A stretch of DNA of 64,000 bases from Georgenia daeguensis (GTDB lineage: Bacteria > Actinomycetota > Actinomycetes > Actinomycetales > Actinomycetaceae): NCBI RefSeq assembly GCF_039537705.1, contig NZ_BAABBA010000009.1:62001-126000 (forward strand). The letters run 5' to 3'. Position 1 is the stretch's first letter. Every line of letters begins with the position of its first letter. Below are positions 1 through 8,658 of this stretch, one piece after another. A program made the position numbers and the translations under genes. The notes beneath the pieces are model-generated. The model did no database searches. It had not been told where the DNA came from and worked only from the letters and a program-made list of their open reading frames with translations.

Positions 1-245
1 CCGCCGAGGAGGCCGGCGACACCGCCCTGGCCGAGGAGCTGCAGGGCCAGCGCACGACCGTCATGAACGCCTCGTTCCTCCGCGCCTCGCTGTTCACCTC
101 GGTCGTCGCCTACGGCGTCGCCGCCCTGGTCGTCGGTCTCGGCGCCCTGCTCCTGATCTTCGGTGCCGCCTTCAACTCCCTCGCCAAGGCCGCTCCCGCC
201 GTCGCCGGAGCCCCGGTCCGCGGCGAGGTGCCTGCCCGGGTCTGA
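1..245 (+). CDS. LigA-named actinobacterial membrane protein, C-terminal part
   Basis: Only the last 80 or so codons are present; the reading frame is open from the left window edge. The visible part starts with a short charged stretch ending in QGQRTTVM, followed by two hydrophobic segments (SLFTSVVAYGVAALVVGLGA and the following LLLIFGAAF) and a short tail. This matches, from memory, the end of a small actinobacterial membrane protein that databases label aromatic ring-opening dioxygenase LigA. Nothing in the sequence supports a dioxygenase; the label is most likely a propagated naming error. Function unknown, membrane location likely. It is closed off from the convergent minus-strand locus by a strong hairpin. 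Confidence 0.75.
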   Translation, partial: AEEAGDTALAEELQGQRTTVMNASFLRASLFTSVVAYGVAALVVGLGALLLIFGAAFNSLAKAAPAVAGAPVRGEVPARV

Positions 246-263
246 CCCTCACCCCGATGCACG

Positions 264-295
264 GGAGCCCCGCCACCTTCTGGTGGCGGGGCTCC
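264..295. terminator. Bidirectional hairpin terminator
   Basis: A perfect 14-bp stem (GGAGCCCCGCCACC with its complement) and a 4-nt TTCT loop lies between the plus-strand gene ending at 245 and the minus-strand gene ending at 308. There is no U-tract, which is usual for actinobacterial intrinsic terminators. Its position between convergent genes suggests it serves both. Confidence 0.85.
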
Positions 296-307
296 TTCGC
301 GTGCGGG

Positions 308-1069
308 TCAGGAGACGGACTCGTCGTCGCGGTCACGCCGGCCCCGCTGCAGCAGGGGCACCAGGAGCAGCGCCACGGCCGCGACCACCAGCACGACGAT
401 CACCGAGAGCTGCAGGTCGAGCTGGTACCCGAGCCCGGTGACCAGCGCACCGAACCCGGCCAGCGCCAGGACCAGCCCGAGAATCAGCGTGCCCGTCCGC
501 ACGCCGCGCGGGGCGGCCGTGGGAGGCGTGGCCGTGGCGGCGGACCACACCGGCGCCTCGGCGGTCGAGGACCACGGTCGGGGCCCGGACGAGGCCGACC
601 AGGCCTGCGGCTCGCTCTCCCCGGGAGCCGCGGACCACGGCTGCGGCTCGCGCTCCGCCCCGGGGCTGGCGGACCATGCCTGCGGCTCGCGCTCGGCCCC
701 GGGGCTGGCGGACCACACCGGCCCTGGCGACGGAGCCGGCGCCGGGCCGTCGGGCGTCGAGGCCCCCGAGGACCAGGGGCCCGGCTCGGCGGGCGAGGCA
801 GCACGCGGCTCACCGGCAGGCGACGTGCCTGCCGGCACCGGCTGCTCGGCCGGCGACGTCGTGCCGCCGGCCGCGGGGAGCACGCTGGTGTCGCCGTGGG
901 CGGGGAGCACGTCCGTGTCGCCGTGGGCGGGGAGCACGTCCGTGTCGCCGTGGGCGGGGAGCACGTCCGTGTCGCCGTGGGTACGGAGGATCTCCGTGTC
1001 GCTGCCTGAGTTCACGATCTCGGGACGTGGTTCGCCGTCGCCGGGAAGGTCGTCGCGCTTGTCGTTCAT
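308..1069 (-). CDS. Two-TM protein with repetitive N-terminus, partner of PspC protein
   Basis: 253 residues. Residues 1-190 are low complexity: four copies of a nine-residue HGDTDVLPA repeat near 28-65, then WSASPGAEREPQ-like repeats rich in Ala, Pro, Ser and Trp. Two hydrophobic segments follow (about 196-216 and 221-242) and an Arg/Asp-rich C-terminus. The ATG overlaps the TGA of the upstream PspC gene (ATGA) and is preceded by GAGGAGCAAC, so the two genes are translationally coupled. The family is not one I can name. Small membrane proteins of this kind commonly follow PspC/toast-rack proteins in Actinobacteria, so a role in the same envelope-stress module is inferred. Confidence 0.8.
   Translation of the reverse strand: MNDKRDDLPGDGEPRPEIVNSGSDTEILRTHGDTDVLPAHGDTDVLPAHGDTDVLPAHGDTSVLPAAGGTTSPAEQPVPAGTSPAGEPRAASPAEPGPWSSGASTPDGPAPAPSPGPVWSASPGAEREPQAWSASPGAEREPQPWSAAPGESEPQAWSASSGPRPWSSTAEAPVWSAATATPPTAAPRGVRTGTLILGLVLALAGFGALVTGLGYQLDLQLSVIVVLVVAAVALLLVPLLQRGRRDRDDESVS
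873..980 (-). repeat. 27-bp tandem repeat, four copies, in coding sequence
   Basis: Four copies at 873-899, 900-926, 927-953 and 954-980. The middle ones are identical and the outer ones slightly diverged. The unit encodes the nine-residue HGDTDVLPA repeat, so copy-number change would keep the reading frame. Confidence 0.85.
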
Positions 1070-2757
1070 TGTTGCTCCTCGATGTGGATGTTGCCGGCAC
1101 CCGCACGGATCTGGACGACCAGCTCGGCGTCGTCCTCCTGGGCGGCGGGCGAGAGGAAGGTGGCGTCGATCGCGTTCCCGTCGGCCCAGACGACCGGGCC
1201 GGACGAGTCGGACGGGCTGGAGGACATCGGCCCGGACCACCCGGCCTGGGTTCTGCCCTCGATCCGGCCGGCCCCGAGCTCGGCCTCGATCCGGACCGCG
1301 GCGTCCGCGGGGACGACGAGGCTGAGATCGCCGGCACCGAGCTCCAGCGGGACGGTCACCGGCCCACCGGAGAGGTCCACCTCGCTGAGGTCGACGTCGA
1401 GGTCGCCCGCCACCAGCTGGTAGCCGGCCGCCGCCGACCCCGCCGTGGCGGGGGTGAAGCTGCGGTCGCCGAACCCGGCGCCGGTGCTCAGACCCTCGTG
1501 GAACGGCGCGACCGTGGACGCGAGCGTCGCCGGCACCACGACCAGCGCGAGCAGCACGCCGAGGATCGCCAGGGCGCCGCCGCGACGGCCGCGCAGGGCG
1601 GAGACCATCACGCCGAGCCCGAGCAGGAGCAGGATCGAGCCGCCGATGGTGACTGGGAGGAGCCAGCCCTGCGGGTCCGTCAGGTCCCACATCAGCAGTG
1701 CCGCCGTGGTGAGGAGGCACAGCGCCAGCACCACCGCGACGACGGCGGAGCCGGGCCCGGGCGTCCGCGGTCGCGGCGGAACCGGGGGCAGGGGCTGGGT
1801 CGGGTACGGCGCGGGTGCCGGTGCACCCTGGTACGCCGCCGTGGCCGGGTACGCCGTGGGGTCGTAACCCGACGGTGCCTGGTACGCCGGTGCCTGGTAC
1901 GCCGGTGCCTGGTGGGCCGTCGCCTGATAGGCCGGGGCGTACCCCGTGGCGGGTGCGGCGCCGGGGCGCTGCGGCGCCGGGGCCGGGTCGCCGTAGGCCG
2001 CGCGGCCGTAGGCGGTGGTGGGTTCGGCGTCGCTGCGCGCCTCGGTCCAGGCCGCAGGCGCGGCGGGCGGCGGCGGAGCGGTCCACCCCTGCGGCCCGGG
2101 ACCGGGCTCGGCTCCGGGCGGCGCGGCCGGGGGACGCCCCGAGCCACGCCGGGAGAACGCCGCGACGACGATGAGCACGACCGCGACCACCGCCAGGCCG
2201 AAGAGGAACCAGCCGCCTCCGCGGTAGTCCCAGCCGCCCCACCAGGTGCCGGGACGGGAGATGCCGATCACGGCGAAGGCGACGGCGCCGGCCAGGGCCG
2301 CGTCGACGTTGCCGCGCAGCGCCTCCTGGAGGTGGATCCGGCCGTCGGACTCCTCGGGCAGGAGCGCCCAGCCGAGGCCGTACAGCAGCAGGCCGAGGCC
2401 CCCGAAGAAGCTCATCACGACGAGGATCCCGCGCACGAGGAGCGGGTCGACGTCGAGGCGGCGGGCGATGCCGGCGGCAACCCCGCCGATCCAGCGGTCC
2501 TGCCCGCGCCAGATCCCCGTGCGGCGCAGCGAGTCGAAGAATCCCGCGGTGCTCTCCTGCCGCGGCTGGCCGACCCAGGCGGGCGGCGGCTGCGGGGGCG
2601 GGCCGCCGAGCGGTCCGGTGTAGGCGGGGCCGCCCTGCGGGCCGGATGGCGCGGGACCGCCCTGCGGGCCGAAGGGGGCCGGTCCGCCGTCGTGAGGACG
2701 GTCGCCGGGCGTCCGGTCGGGGCGTCCCGGCTCGGGCGAGCTGTCGTTGGTGGTCAT
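1066..2757 (-). CDS. PspC-domain membrane protein with C-terminal LiaF-like toast-rack domain
   Basis: 563 residues. Residues 1-70 are a Gly/Pro-rich cytoplasmic linker. A PspC domain spans about 76-136 (RWIGGVAAGIARRLDVDP, then a hydrophobic hairpin). Further membrane segments and an Ala/Pro/Tyr-rich YQAPA linker follow, and four more hydrophobic segments. The C-terminus (about 455-563) is beta-rich with LDVDLSEVDLSG and LGAGDLSLVVP, as in LiaF/toast-rack domains. Start ATG at 2757 is chosen because the sequence begins MTTNDSS; an upstream in-frame ATG at 2769 is possible. It is divergent from a PspC-fused kinase, the usual actinobacterial arrangement. Likely the sensor or effector of an envelope-stress response; that role is inferred from the family and neighbours. 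Confidence 0.88.
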   Translation of the reverse strand: MTTNDSSPEPGRPDRTPGDRPHDGGPAPFGPQGGPAPSGPQGGPAYTGPLGGPPPQPPPAWVGQPRQESTAGFFDSLRRTGIWRGQDRWIGGVAAGIARRLDVDPLLVRGILVVMSFFGGLGLLLYGLGWALLPEESDGRIHLQEALRGNVDAALAGAVAFAVIGISRPGTWWGGWDYRGGGWFLFGLAVVAVVLIVVAAFSRRGSGRPPAAPPGAEPGPGPQGWTAPPPPAAPAAWTEARSDAEPTTAYGRAAYGDPAPAPQRPGAAPATGYAPAYQATAHQAPAYQAPAYQAPSGYDPTAYPATAAYQGAPAPAPYPTQPLPPVPPRPRTPGPGSAVVAVVLALCLLTTAALLMWDLTDPQGWLLPVTIGGSILLLLGLGVMVSALRGRRGGALAILGVLLALVVVPATLASTVAPFHEGLSTGAGFGDRSFTPATAGSAAAGYQLVAGDLDVDLSEVDLSGGPVTVPLELGAGDLSLVVPADAAVRIEAELGAGRIEGRTQAGWSGPMSSSPSDSSGPVVWADGNAIDATFLSPAAQEDDAELVVQIRAGAGNIHIEEQQ

Positions 2758-2848
2758 GGAACAAGCCAACCCCTCCGGGGTCCCTCACCACCATCGGGGA
2801 CGACCCTGGTCGAACCCTGACCTTCCCCTCGAGAAACCCTGGAGAATG

Positions 2849-2877
2849 GTCCGCCGCCCGTGGGACGGGCAGCGGAC
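2849..2877. promoter_or_regulatory. Inverted repeat in divergent PspC promoter region
   Basis: GTCCGC-c-GCCCGT pairs with ACGGGC-a-GCGGAC around a 3-nt GGG loop (12 pairs with one mismatch). It ends 16 bases before the kinase GTG, inside the 136-bp region between the two divergent PspC genes. It could be an operator for the response regulator or a leader hairpin. I cannot identify clear -35/-10 boxes here. Confidence 0.45.
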
Positions 2878-2893
2878 GTGTGACGATGAGCCC

Positions 2894-4126
2894 GTGAGTG
2901 CACCTGCCGTGCCCGGCGTCGGACGCCGGCTCCCGCTGCGCCGCCCCCGGGAGGGCCGGTGGATCGCCGGCGTGTGCACGGGCCTGGCCGCGCACCTGGG
3001 CGTGCCGGTGCACTGGGTCCGGCTCACCTTCGTCCTGACCTCCCTCGGGGCGGGCGCCGGGGCGCTCCTCTATCTCTGGTTGCTGGTCACCGTGCCCGCA
3101 GGCGACCCCCTGGAGGCGGTGCGCCCGGCGGGCCTGAGCCGCCTCGCCCCCCGCCTGCGCCTCGGCCAGCTGTCCGCCACGGCGCGCGACGTGACCATCG
3201 CGGTGGTGCTGCTGCTGGCCGCCGGGGTCCTGCTCCTCGTGCGCACGGACGTCGCCCTGCCGGCCTCGTGGTTGGTGCCGGCGCTCTTCGTCGCGGCCGG
3301 CGCGGCGCTCGCCTGGGGCGAGCTCGCCGCCGTCTCCAAGGACGACGGCGCCACCCCGGTGAGCCGCAGCAGGGTCGTCCTGCGGGTCGGGGTGGGAGTG
3401 GCGCTCGCGGTGGTCGGCGCGCTCCTGCTCATCGGGCCGGGCCGGTCGCCGCTCGAGCTGATCCAGGCCACCTTCGCGGGGCTGGCGGTGGTAGCGGGGG
3501 TCGCCGTCGTCCTCGCCCCGCTCGGGCTGCGCCTGGTCCGTGAGCTCGGGGCCGAGCGCGTGGCGCGCGCCCGGGAGTCCGAGCGCGCCGACATCGCCGC
3601 CCACCTGCACGACTCCGTGCTCCAGACGCTCTCCATGATCCGGTCCCGGGCCGGCGACAACGAGGAGGTCGCACGGCTGGCGCGGGCCCAGGAGCGGGAG
3701 CTGCGGGAGTGGCTCTACACCGACCGGCCCGCGCCCGGCACGTCCACGGCCGACGCCGTGCGGCAGGTGGCCGCCGAGGTGGAGGACCTCCACGGCGTGG
3801 CGATCGACGTCGTCACGGCCGGGGACGCCGAGCCGGACGCCGGCACCGGGGCGCTGACCGCCGCCGCCCGCGAGGCCCTGTCGAACGCCGTCGTCCACGG
3901 CCGCCCGCCCGTGAGCCTGTACGTCGAGGTCACCCCGGAGCAGACCGAGGTCTTCGTGCGCGACCGTGGGGACGGGTTCGAGGTCGACGCCGTGCCCGCG
4001 GACCGCCACGGTGTGCGACAGTCCATCATCGGGCGGATGGACCGCCACGGCGGGCGCGCCACCGTGCGCTCACGCGCCGGCGGCACCGAGGTCCATCTCG
4101 TCATGCCACGGAAGGGGCAGCAGTGA
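2894..4126 (+). CDS. PspC-domain sensor histidine kinase (HisKA_3 type)
   Basis: 410 residues. An N-terminal PspC domain (about 20-75: GRWIAGVCTGLAAHLGVPVH) is followed by about four membrane segments to residue 220. The dimerisation box HLHDSVLQTLSMI carries the phosphoacceptor His239, and an HATPase_c domain occupies the C-terminus, with AAREALSNAVVHG (N box) and RDRGDGFE (G box). The HDxxxQ form places it in the NarX/LiaS/DesK-like HisKA_3 family, where the kinase pairs with NarL-type regulators. GTG 2894 is taken because the upstream in-frame ATG at 2747 would add unstructured sequence crossing the promoter region. Its stop overlaps the GTG of the regulator gene, so kinase and regulator are coupled. 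Confidence 0.9.
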   Translation: MSAPAVPGVGRRLPLRRPREGRWIAGVCTGLAAHLGVPVHWVRLTFVLTSLGAGAGALLYLWLLVTVPAGDPLEAVRPAGLSRLAPRLRLGQLSATARDVTIAVVLLLAAGVLLLVRTDVALPASWLVPALFVAAGAALAWGELAAVSKDDGATPVSRSRVVLRVGVGVALAVVGALLLIGPGRSPLELIQATFAGLAVVAGVAVVLAPLGLRLVRELGAERVARARESERADIAAHLHDSVLQTLSMIRSRAGDNEEVARLARAQERELREWLYTDRPAPGTSTADAVRQVAAEVEDLHGVAIDVVTAGDAEPDAGTGALTAAAREALSNAVVHGRPPVSLYVEVTPEQTEVFVRDRGDGFEVDAVPADRHGVRQSIIGRMDRHGGRATVRSRAGGTEVHLVMPRKGQQ

Positions 4127-4791
4127 ACGACCAGCAGATCCGGGTCCTCCTCGTCGACGACCACGCTCTCGTCCGCACCGGCGTGCGGGCGGAGCTGACC
4201 AAGCACGCGGCCGACGTCGTCGTGGTGGGGGAGGCGGAGGACGTCGAGGGGGCCGTGGCTGCCGTGCACGCCCTCCAGCCCGACGTCGTGCTGCTCGACG
4301 TCCACCTTCCCGGCGGCGCGGGTGGGGGAGGGGCCGAGGTGGTGGCCGCCTGCGCCGACAGCCTCGCCACGACGAAGTTCCTCGCCCTGTCCGTCTCCGA
4401 CTCCAGCGAGGATGTCGTCGCCGTGATCCGGGCCGGGGCGCGCGGCTACGTGACCAAGGCCATCGGCGCCGACGACCTGGCCGACTCCATCCGGCGCGTC
4501 GCCGCGGGGGACGCGGCGTTCTCCCCGCGCCTGGCCGGCTTTGTGCTCGACGCGTTCGGCACCGCGGCCGCCGACGTCGCCGTCCGAGACGACGAGCTCG
4601 ACCGCCTCACGGCGCGCGAGCGGGAGGTCATGCGCCTGATCGCCCGCGGGTACACCTACAAGGAGGTGGCCTCCGAGCTGTTCATCTCGATCAAGACCGT
4701 CGAGACGCACGTCTCGGCGGTGCTGCGCAAGCTCCAGCTGTCCTCCCGCCACGAGCTCACCCGGTGGGCGGCCGCGCGGCGGCTGCTCTGA
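4123..4791 (+). CDS. NarL/LuxR-family response regulator
   Basis: 222 residues. The receiver domain (1-125) carries the acidic pair Asp12-Asp13 in VLLVDDHALV and the phosphoacceptor Asp59 in VVLLDVHLP; a Gly-rich loop (GGAGGGGAEVV) follows it. The C-terminal LuxR-type helix-turn-helix is LTAREREVMRLIARGYTYKE followed by the recognition-helix segment ISIKTVETHV. The GTG overlaps the stop of the kinase gene as GTGA. It is therefore the cognate regulator of the PspC kinase. The divergent PspC/toast-rack operon is the obvious first target, which is inference. Confidence 0.93.
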   Translation: MNDQQIRVLLVDDHALVRTGVRAELTKHAADVVVVGEAEDVEGAVAAVHALQPDVVLLDVHLPGGAGGGGAEVVAACADSLATTKFLALSVSDSSEDVVAVIRAGARGYVTKAIGADDLADSIRRVAAGDAAFSPRLAGFVLDAFGTAAADVAVRDDELDRLTAREREVMRLIARGYTYKEVASELFISIKTVETHVSAVLRKLQLSSRHELTRWAAARRLL

Positions 4792-4866
4792 CGCAGCTGC
4801 CGCTGTGAGGCCCGCCACGGGTTCCCGGTTTCCGACGCCGCGCCACCGATCCGTACGCTGACCAGC

Positions 4867-5208
4867 ATGGACATCCTGTCGGGCATCTTTCTCGTCATCC
4901 ACATGATCGGCTGGGCCATCGTGCTCGGCGGCGCCCTCACCTCGATGCGCGAGCCGCGCATCGCCAAGGGCGTGACGCACGGTGCGCTGACGGCGCTCGT
5001 GGCGGGCATCCTCCTGGTGGGCCTGGCCGAGATGAGCGGCGGCGACGTCAACAACATCAAGATCGCCGTCAAGCTCGTCGTCGCCCTCGTCATCACCGCG
5101 ATGGCCTTCTGGGGCGACAAGAACCAGGAGAGGGTGACGCGGGGCTTCCTCGGCGGGCTCGCCGGCCTGACGGTGCTCAACATCGCCGTCGCCGTCCTGT
5201 GGCGCTGA
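4867..5208 (+). CDS. Small four-helix membrane protein, hypothetical
   Basis: 113 residues, nearly all hydrophobic, with four predicted membrane helices (about 3-23, 38-58, 66-84 and 92-112) separated by short loops such as TSMREPRIAKG and GDKNQERVTR. It is conserved in Micrococcales as an uncharacterised integral membrane protein, to my knowledge without assigned function. A TACGCT -10-like box at 4852 sits about 15 bases before the ATG, so the transcript may have a very short leader. It lies between the stress regulator and a DUF456 gene with the same orientation. Confidence 0.8.
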   Translation: MDILSGIFLVIHMIGWAIVLGGALTSMREPRIAKGVTHGALTALVAGILLVGLAEMSGGDVNNIKIAVKLVVALVITAMAFWGDKNQERVTRGFLGGLAGLTVLNIAVAVLWR

Positions 5209-5246
5209 GCGGCAGCGCGCCGGCCGGCACGGCAGGATGAGGCACC

Positions 5247-5732
5247 GTGGACCCCATCGCTGAGCTGATCGTCGGGCTCGTCATCGTCGTCGGACTCGTC
5301 GGCGCCGTCATCCAGATCTACCCCGGCAGCATCATCGTCGCCGCCGCCGTGGCCGTCTGGGGCGTCGTCACGGGCGGCACGATCGGCTGGGCCGTGGCCG
5401 TCGTCGGCGTCCTCGCGGTCGCCGTCGCCGGGGTCGCGAAGTACCTCTACGCGGGCCGCTACCTCAAGAGCGCCGGCGTGCCCAACCGGACGCTGCTCCT
5501 CGGGGCGGTGCTCGGTGTCGTCGGGTTCTTCGTCATTCCCGTCGTCGGGCTGCCGATCGGCTTCGTCCTCGGCGTGTACCTCTCCGAGATCGGGCGCCAC
5601 CGCGACCACCGCGGCGCGTGGCGTGCCACCCTGGCCGCCATCAAGGCCACCGGGCTGACCATCCTCATCGAGCTGGCCGGGGCGCTCGTCGCCACGGGGG
5701 CGTGGGTGGCCGGGCTCTTCGCCACCCCCTGA
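5247..5732 (+). CDS. DUF456 family membrane protein
   Basis: 161 residues, GTG start. Four to five membrane segments with a Gly-rich core. The conserved middle GVLGVVGFFVIPVVGLPIGF and LGVYLSEIGR is the hallmark of DUF456. Function of the family is unknown. A short 38-bp gap to the preceding membrane protein gene suggests possible co-transcription. The following 87 bp before pcrA contain no clear terminator. Confidence 0.85.
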   Translation: MDPIAELIVGLVIVVGLVGAVIQIYPGSIIVAAAVAVWGVVTGGTIGWAVAVVGVLAVAVAGVAKYLYAGRYLKSAGVPNRTLLLGAVLGVVGFFVIPVVGLPIGFVLGVYLSEIGRHRDHRGAWRATLAAIKATGLTILIELAGALVATGAWVAGLFATP

Positions 5733-5819
5733 CTGATCCACCGGGCTCGGCACCTGAGTCGGGCGCCACTGTGGGTGGGGGCCACCGGTGTGGGTGCGGG
5801 CGCCTAGCATGGCTGCACA

Positions 5820-8549
5820 ATGATTTCCCTGTTCGACAACCTGCCGCTGCCCGGTCTCGCCGGCGCAGGACTCCCGCCGCTGCCCGCCGCCGTCCCGCCC
5901 CGGGACGACGACACAGCCGGCCAACCCGCGCCCGCCGAGACGGCCCCCGCCGACGACCCGGTCGAGCGGGCGCGCCGCCGCGCCGCTGGCCGCGGGACGG
6001 CCAGCGGTGGTGGGGCTGCCAGCCGTGGTGGGGCTGCCGGTCGCGGGGCCGGTGAGGGCGATGCCGCCGGCTACGGCGACGGACCACGTCTCGGCGGTGA
6101 CCCGGCCGCCCTCCTGGAGGGGCTCAACCCGCAGCAGCGGGCCGCTGTCGTCCACTCGGGCGGGCCCCTGCTCATCGTGGCCGGCGCCGGCTCGGGCAAG
6201 ACGCGCGTCCTGACCCACCGCATCGCCTACCTCCTCGCCACCGGGCAGGCCCGGCCGGGGGAGGTCATCGCGATCACGTTCACCAACAAGGCCGCGGCCG
6301 AGATGCGCGAGCGGGTGAGCGACCTGGTGGGGCCCGCAGCGGGCCGGATGTGGGTCTCCACCTTCCACTCGGCGTGCGTGCGCATCCTCCGCCGGGAGCA
6401 CGAGGTGCTCGGCCTGCGCTCGAGCTTCTCCATCTACGACGCCGCGGACTCCCAGCGGCTCATGACCCTGGTCTGCCGCCAGCTCGATCTCGACCCCAAG
6501 CGATACCCGCCCAAGACGTTCTCCCGCAAGGTCTCGGACCTGAAGAACGAGCTGATCGACCCGGAGGAGTACGCGCGCTCGGTGAGCGAGTCGAACCCCT
6601 TCGACTCCGCGCTCGCGCAGGCCTACAGCCTCTACAACCAGCGGCTGCGGCAGGCGCACGCGCTGGACTTCGACGACCTCATCATGACGACGGTGAACCT
6701 GCTCCAGGCCTTCCCCGCCGTCGCGGAGCACTACCGGCGCAGGTTCCGGCACGTGCTGGTCGACGAGTACCAGGACACCAACCACGCCCAGTACGTCCTC
6801 GTGCGCGAGCTCGCCGGCGTGGACAGGGACGACGACGGACGCGCCGACGGAGACCCGCGCGGCCTGCCGCCGGCGCAGCTGACCGTGGTCGGCGACGCGG
6901 ACCAGTCGATCTACGCCTTCCGCGGTGCGACCATCCGCAACATCCTCGAGTTCGAGGAGGACTACCCGCAGGCGACGACCATCCTGCTCGAGCAGAACTA
7001 CCGCTCCACCCAGAACATCCTTACCGCCGCCAACGCGGTGATCTCCCAGAACCCCGACCGCCGCGCCAAGAACCTGTGGACCGAGGCGGGCGACGGGCCG
7101 AGCATCGTGGGCTACGTCGCGGACTCCGAGCACGAGGAGGCCCGGTTCATCGCCGAGGAGATCGACCGGCTCGGCGACGAGCACGGCGTGCGGCCGGGCG
7201 ACGTCGCGGTCTTCTACCGCACCAACGCCCAGTCCCGTGCGCTGGAGGAGGTGCTGGTGCGCACCGGCATCCCGTACAAGGTGGTCGGCGGCACGCGCTT
7301 CTACGAGCGCAAGGAGATCAAGGACGCCGTCGCCTACCTGCGCGCCGTCGCCAACCCCGACGACGCCGTCAACCTCCGACGCATCCTCAACGTGCCCAAG
7401 CGCGGCCTCGGCGACCGTGCCGAGGCCATGCTGGCGGCGCACGCCGAGCGTGAGCGGGTCTCCTTCGGGGAGGCGATCGCCCACGCCGCCGCCGAGGGGG
7501 ACGAGCGCGACACCGTGCCGGAGGTCATCGGGCTGGCCACTCGCGCCCGCACCCAGGTGCGCAGCTTCCACGAGCTGCTCACCGGGCTGCGTGACCTCGA
7601 GGCCTCGGGCGCCACCCCCGCGGAGGTCCTGGACGCCGCGCTCGACCGCTCCGGGTACCTCGCGGAGCTGCGCGCCAGCGAGGACCCGCAGGACGCCACC
7701 CGGGTCGAGAACCTCGCGGAGCTGCACGCCGTCGCCGCCGAGTTCTCCGAGCTGGACCCCGAGGGCGGGCTCGGGGACTTCCTCGAGCGGGTGTCCCTCG
7801 TCGCGGACGCCGACCAGATCCCCGACTCCGACGGCGTCGACCAGGGCCAGGTCACCCTGATGACCGTGCACACCGCCAAGGGGCTGGAGTTCCCGGTCGT
7901 CTTCGTCACCGGCATGGAGGACGGCACCTTCCCCCACCAGCGGTCCCTGACCGAGACCGACGAGCTCTCCGAGGAACGCCGGCTCGCCTACGTGGCGCTC
8001 ACCCGCGCCCGCGAGCGGCTGTACGTCTCGCGCGCCGCCGTGCGCACCGCCTGGGGCATGCCGCAGGAGCTGCCCGCCTCCCGCTTCCTCGACGACATCC
8101 CGTCCGAGCTGCTGGACTGGCGCCGCGCGGAGTCGTCCATGGACGTCCTGCGTCAGGGGCGCGGGGGCTCGGGCGGCTTCGGGTCGGGCGGGTACGGGTC
8201 CCGGTCCTACGGGTCCGGCGCCTACGGCGGTCGCGGCGCCGGCCCCGGCGGGCGGGACCGCGACGTCCGCGGTGCGTCCGGGGCCCGCAGCGGCCCGGTG
8301 CGCACCGGGAAGCTGGGCGTGAAGGACACGGCCACCACCACGGGCGAGAAGACCTCCGCCGCCGCGCCGCGCCCGGCCGGTGAGGGGCTGGGCCTGGACG
8401 TCGGCGACAAGGTCACCCACGACACCTACGGCCTCGGGACGGTCGTCGGCCTCGAGGGCGCCGGCTCGTCCGCCGTCGCGAAGATCGACTTCGGCGGGGG
8501 GCAGGTCAAGCGGCTCCTCCTGCGGTACTCCCCGGTCACCAAGCTGTAG
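5820..8549 (+). CDS. pcrA: ATP-dependent DNA helicase PcrA/UvrD
   Basis: 909 residues, superfamily 1A 3'-5' helicase acting in nucleotide-excision repair and in removing proteins from DNA. A poorly conserved N-terminal extension (1-95, with GGGAASRGGAAG repeats) precedes the Q motif LNPQQRAAV. Motif I is GAGSGKT with Lys127; motif II is VDEYQD with Asp315-Glu316. Motif III GDADQSIYAFRGA, motif IV LEQNYRST and motif V/VI (VTLMTVHTAKGLEFP, VALTRARERLY) are all present. A Gly/Tyr/Ser-rich linker (about 780-820) leads to a C-terminal tudor-like domain (VGDKVTHDTYGLGTVV). Length and order match actinobacterial PcrA. All catalytic motifs look intact. Confidence 0.96.
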   Translation: MISLFDNLPLPGLAGAGLPPLPAAVPPRDDDTAGQPAPAETAPADDPVERARRRAAGRGTASGGGAASRGGAAGRGAGEGDAAGYGDGPRLGGDPAALLEGLNPQQRAAVVHSGGPLLIVAGAGSGKTRVLTHRIAYLLATGQARPGEVIAITFTNKAAAEMRERVSDLVGPAAGRMWVSTFHSACVRILRREHEVLGLRSSFSIYDAADSQRLMTLVCRQLDLDPKRYPPKTFSRKVSDLKNELIDPEEYARSVSESNPFDSALAQAYSLYNQRLRQAHALDFDDLIMTTVNLLQAFPAVAEHYRRRFRHVLVDEYQDTNHAQYVLVRELAGVDRDDDGRADGDPRGLPPAQLTVVGDADQSIYAFRGATIRNILEFEEDYPQATTILLEQNYRSTQNILTAANAVISQNPDRRAKNLWTEAGDGPSIVGYVADSEHEEARFIAEEIDRLGDEHGVRPGDVAVFYRTNAQSRALEEVLVRTGIPYKVVGGTRFYERKEIKDAVAYLRAVANPDDAVNLRRILNVPKRGLGDRAEAMLAAHAERERVSFGEAIAHAAAEGDERDTVPEVIGLATRARTQVRSFHELLTGLRDLEASGATPAEVLDAALDRSGYLAELRASEDPQDATRVENLAELHAVAAEFSELDPEGGLGDFLERVSLVADADQIPDSDGVDQGQVTLMTVHTAKGLEFPVVFVTGMEDGTFPHQRSLTETDELSEERRLAYVALTRARERLYVSRAAVRTAWGMPQELPASRFLDDIPSELLDWRRAESSMDVLRQGRGGSGGFGSGGYGSRSYGSGAYGGRGAGPGGRDRDVRGASGARSGPVRTGKLGVKDTATTTGEKTSAAAPRPAGEGLGLDVGDKVTHDTYGLGTVVGLEGAGSSAVAKIDFGGGQVKRLLLRYSPVTKL

Positions 8550-8658
8550 CCGCCCCACCCGGTCCTGATTCCTGGCGCCGTCCCCCGCGCGCCTGCGCGG
8601 CGATGTCACCGGTGCCTCCTAGCCTCGTCCCAGGACAGGTGAGCCCGGGGAGGCGGCC

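Noticed and set aside
1..245. Aromatic ring-opening dioxygenase LigA function
   Set aside because: The name is attached to this membrane protein family in databases, but the visible sequence is two membrane helices with no metal or dioxygenase motif.
4656..8609. 1317-codon minus-strand open frame opposite pcrA
   Set aside because: A GC-driven shadow of pcrA and the small membrane-protein genes; no family motif and no RBS.
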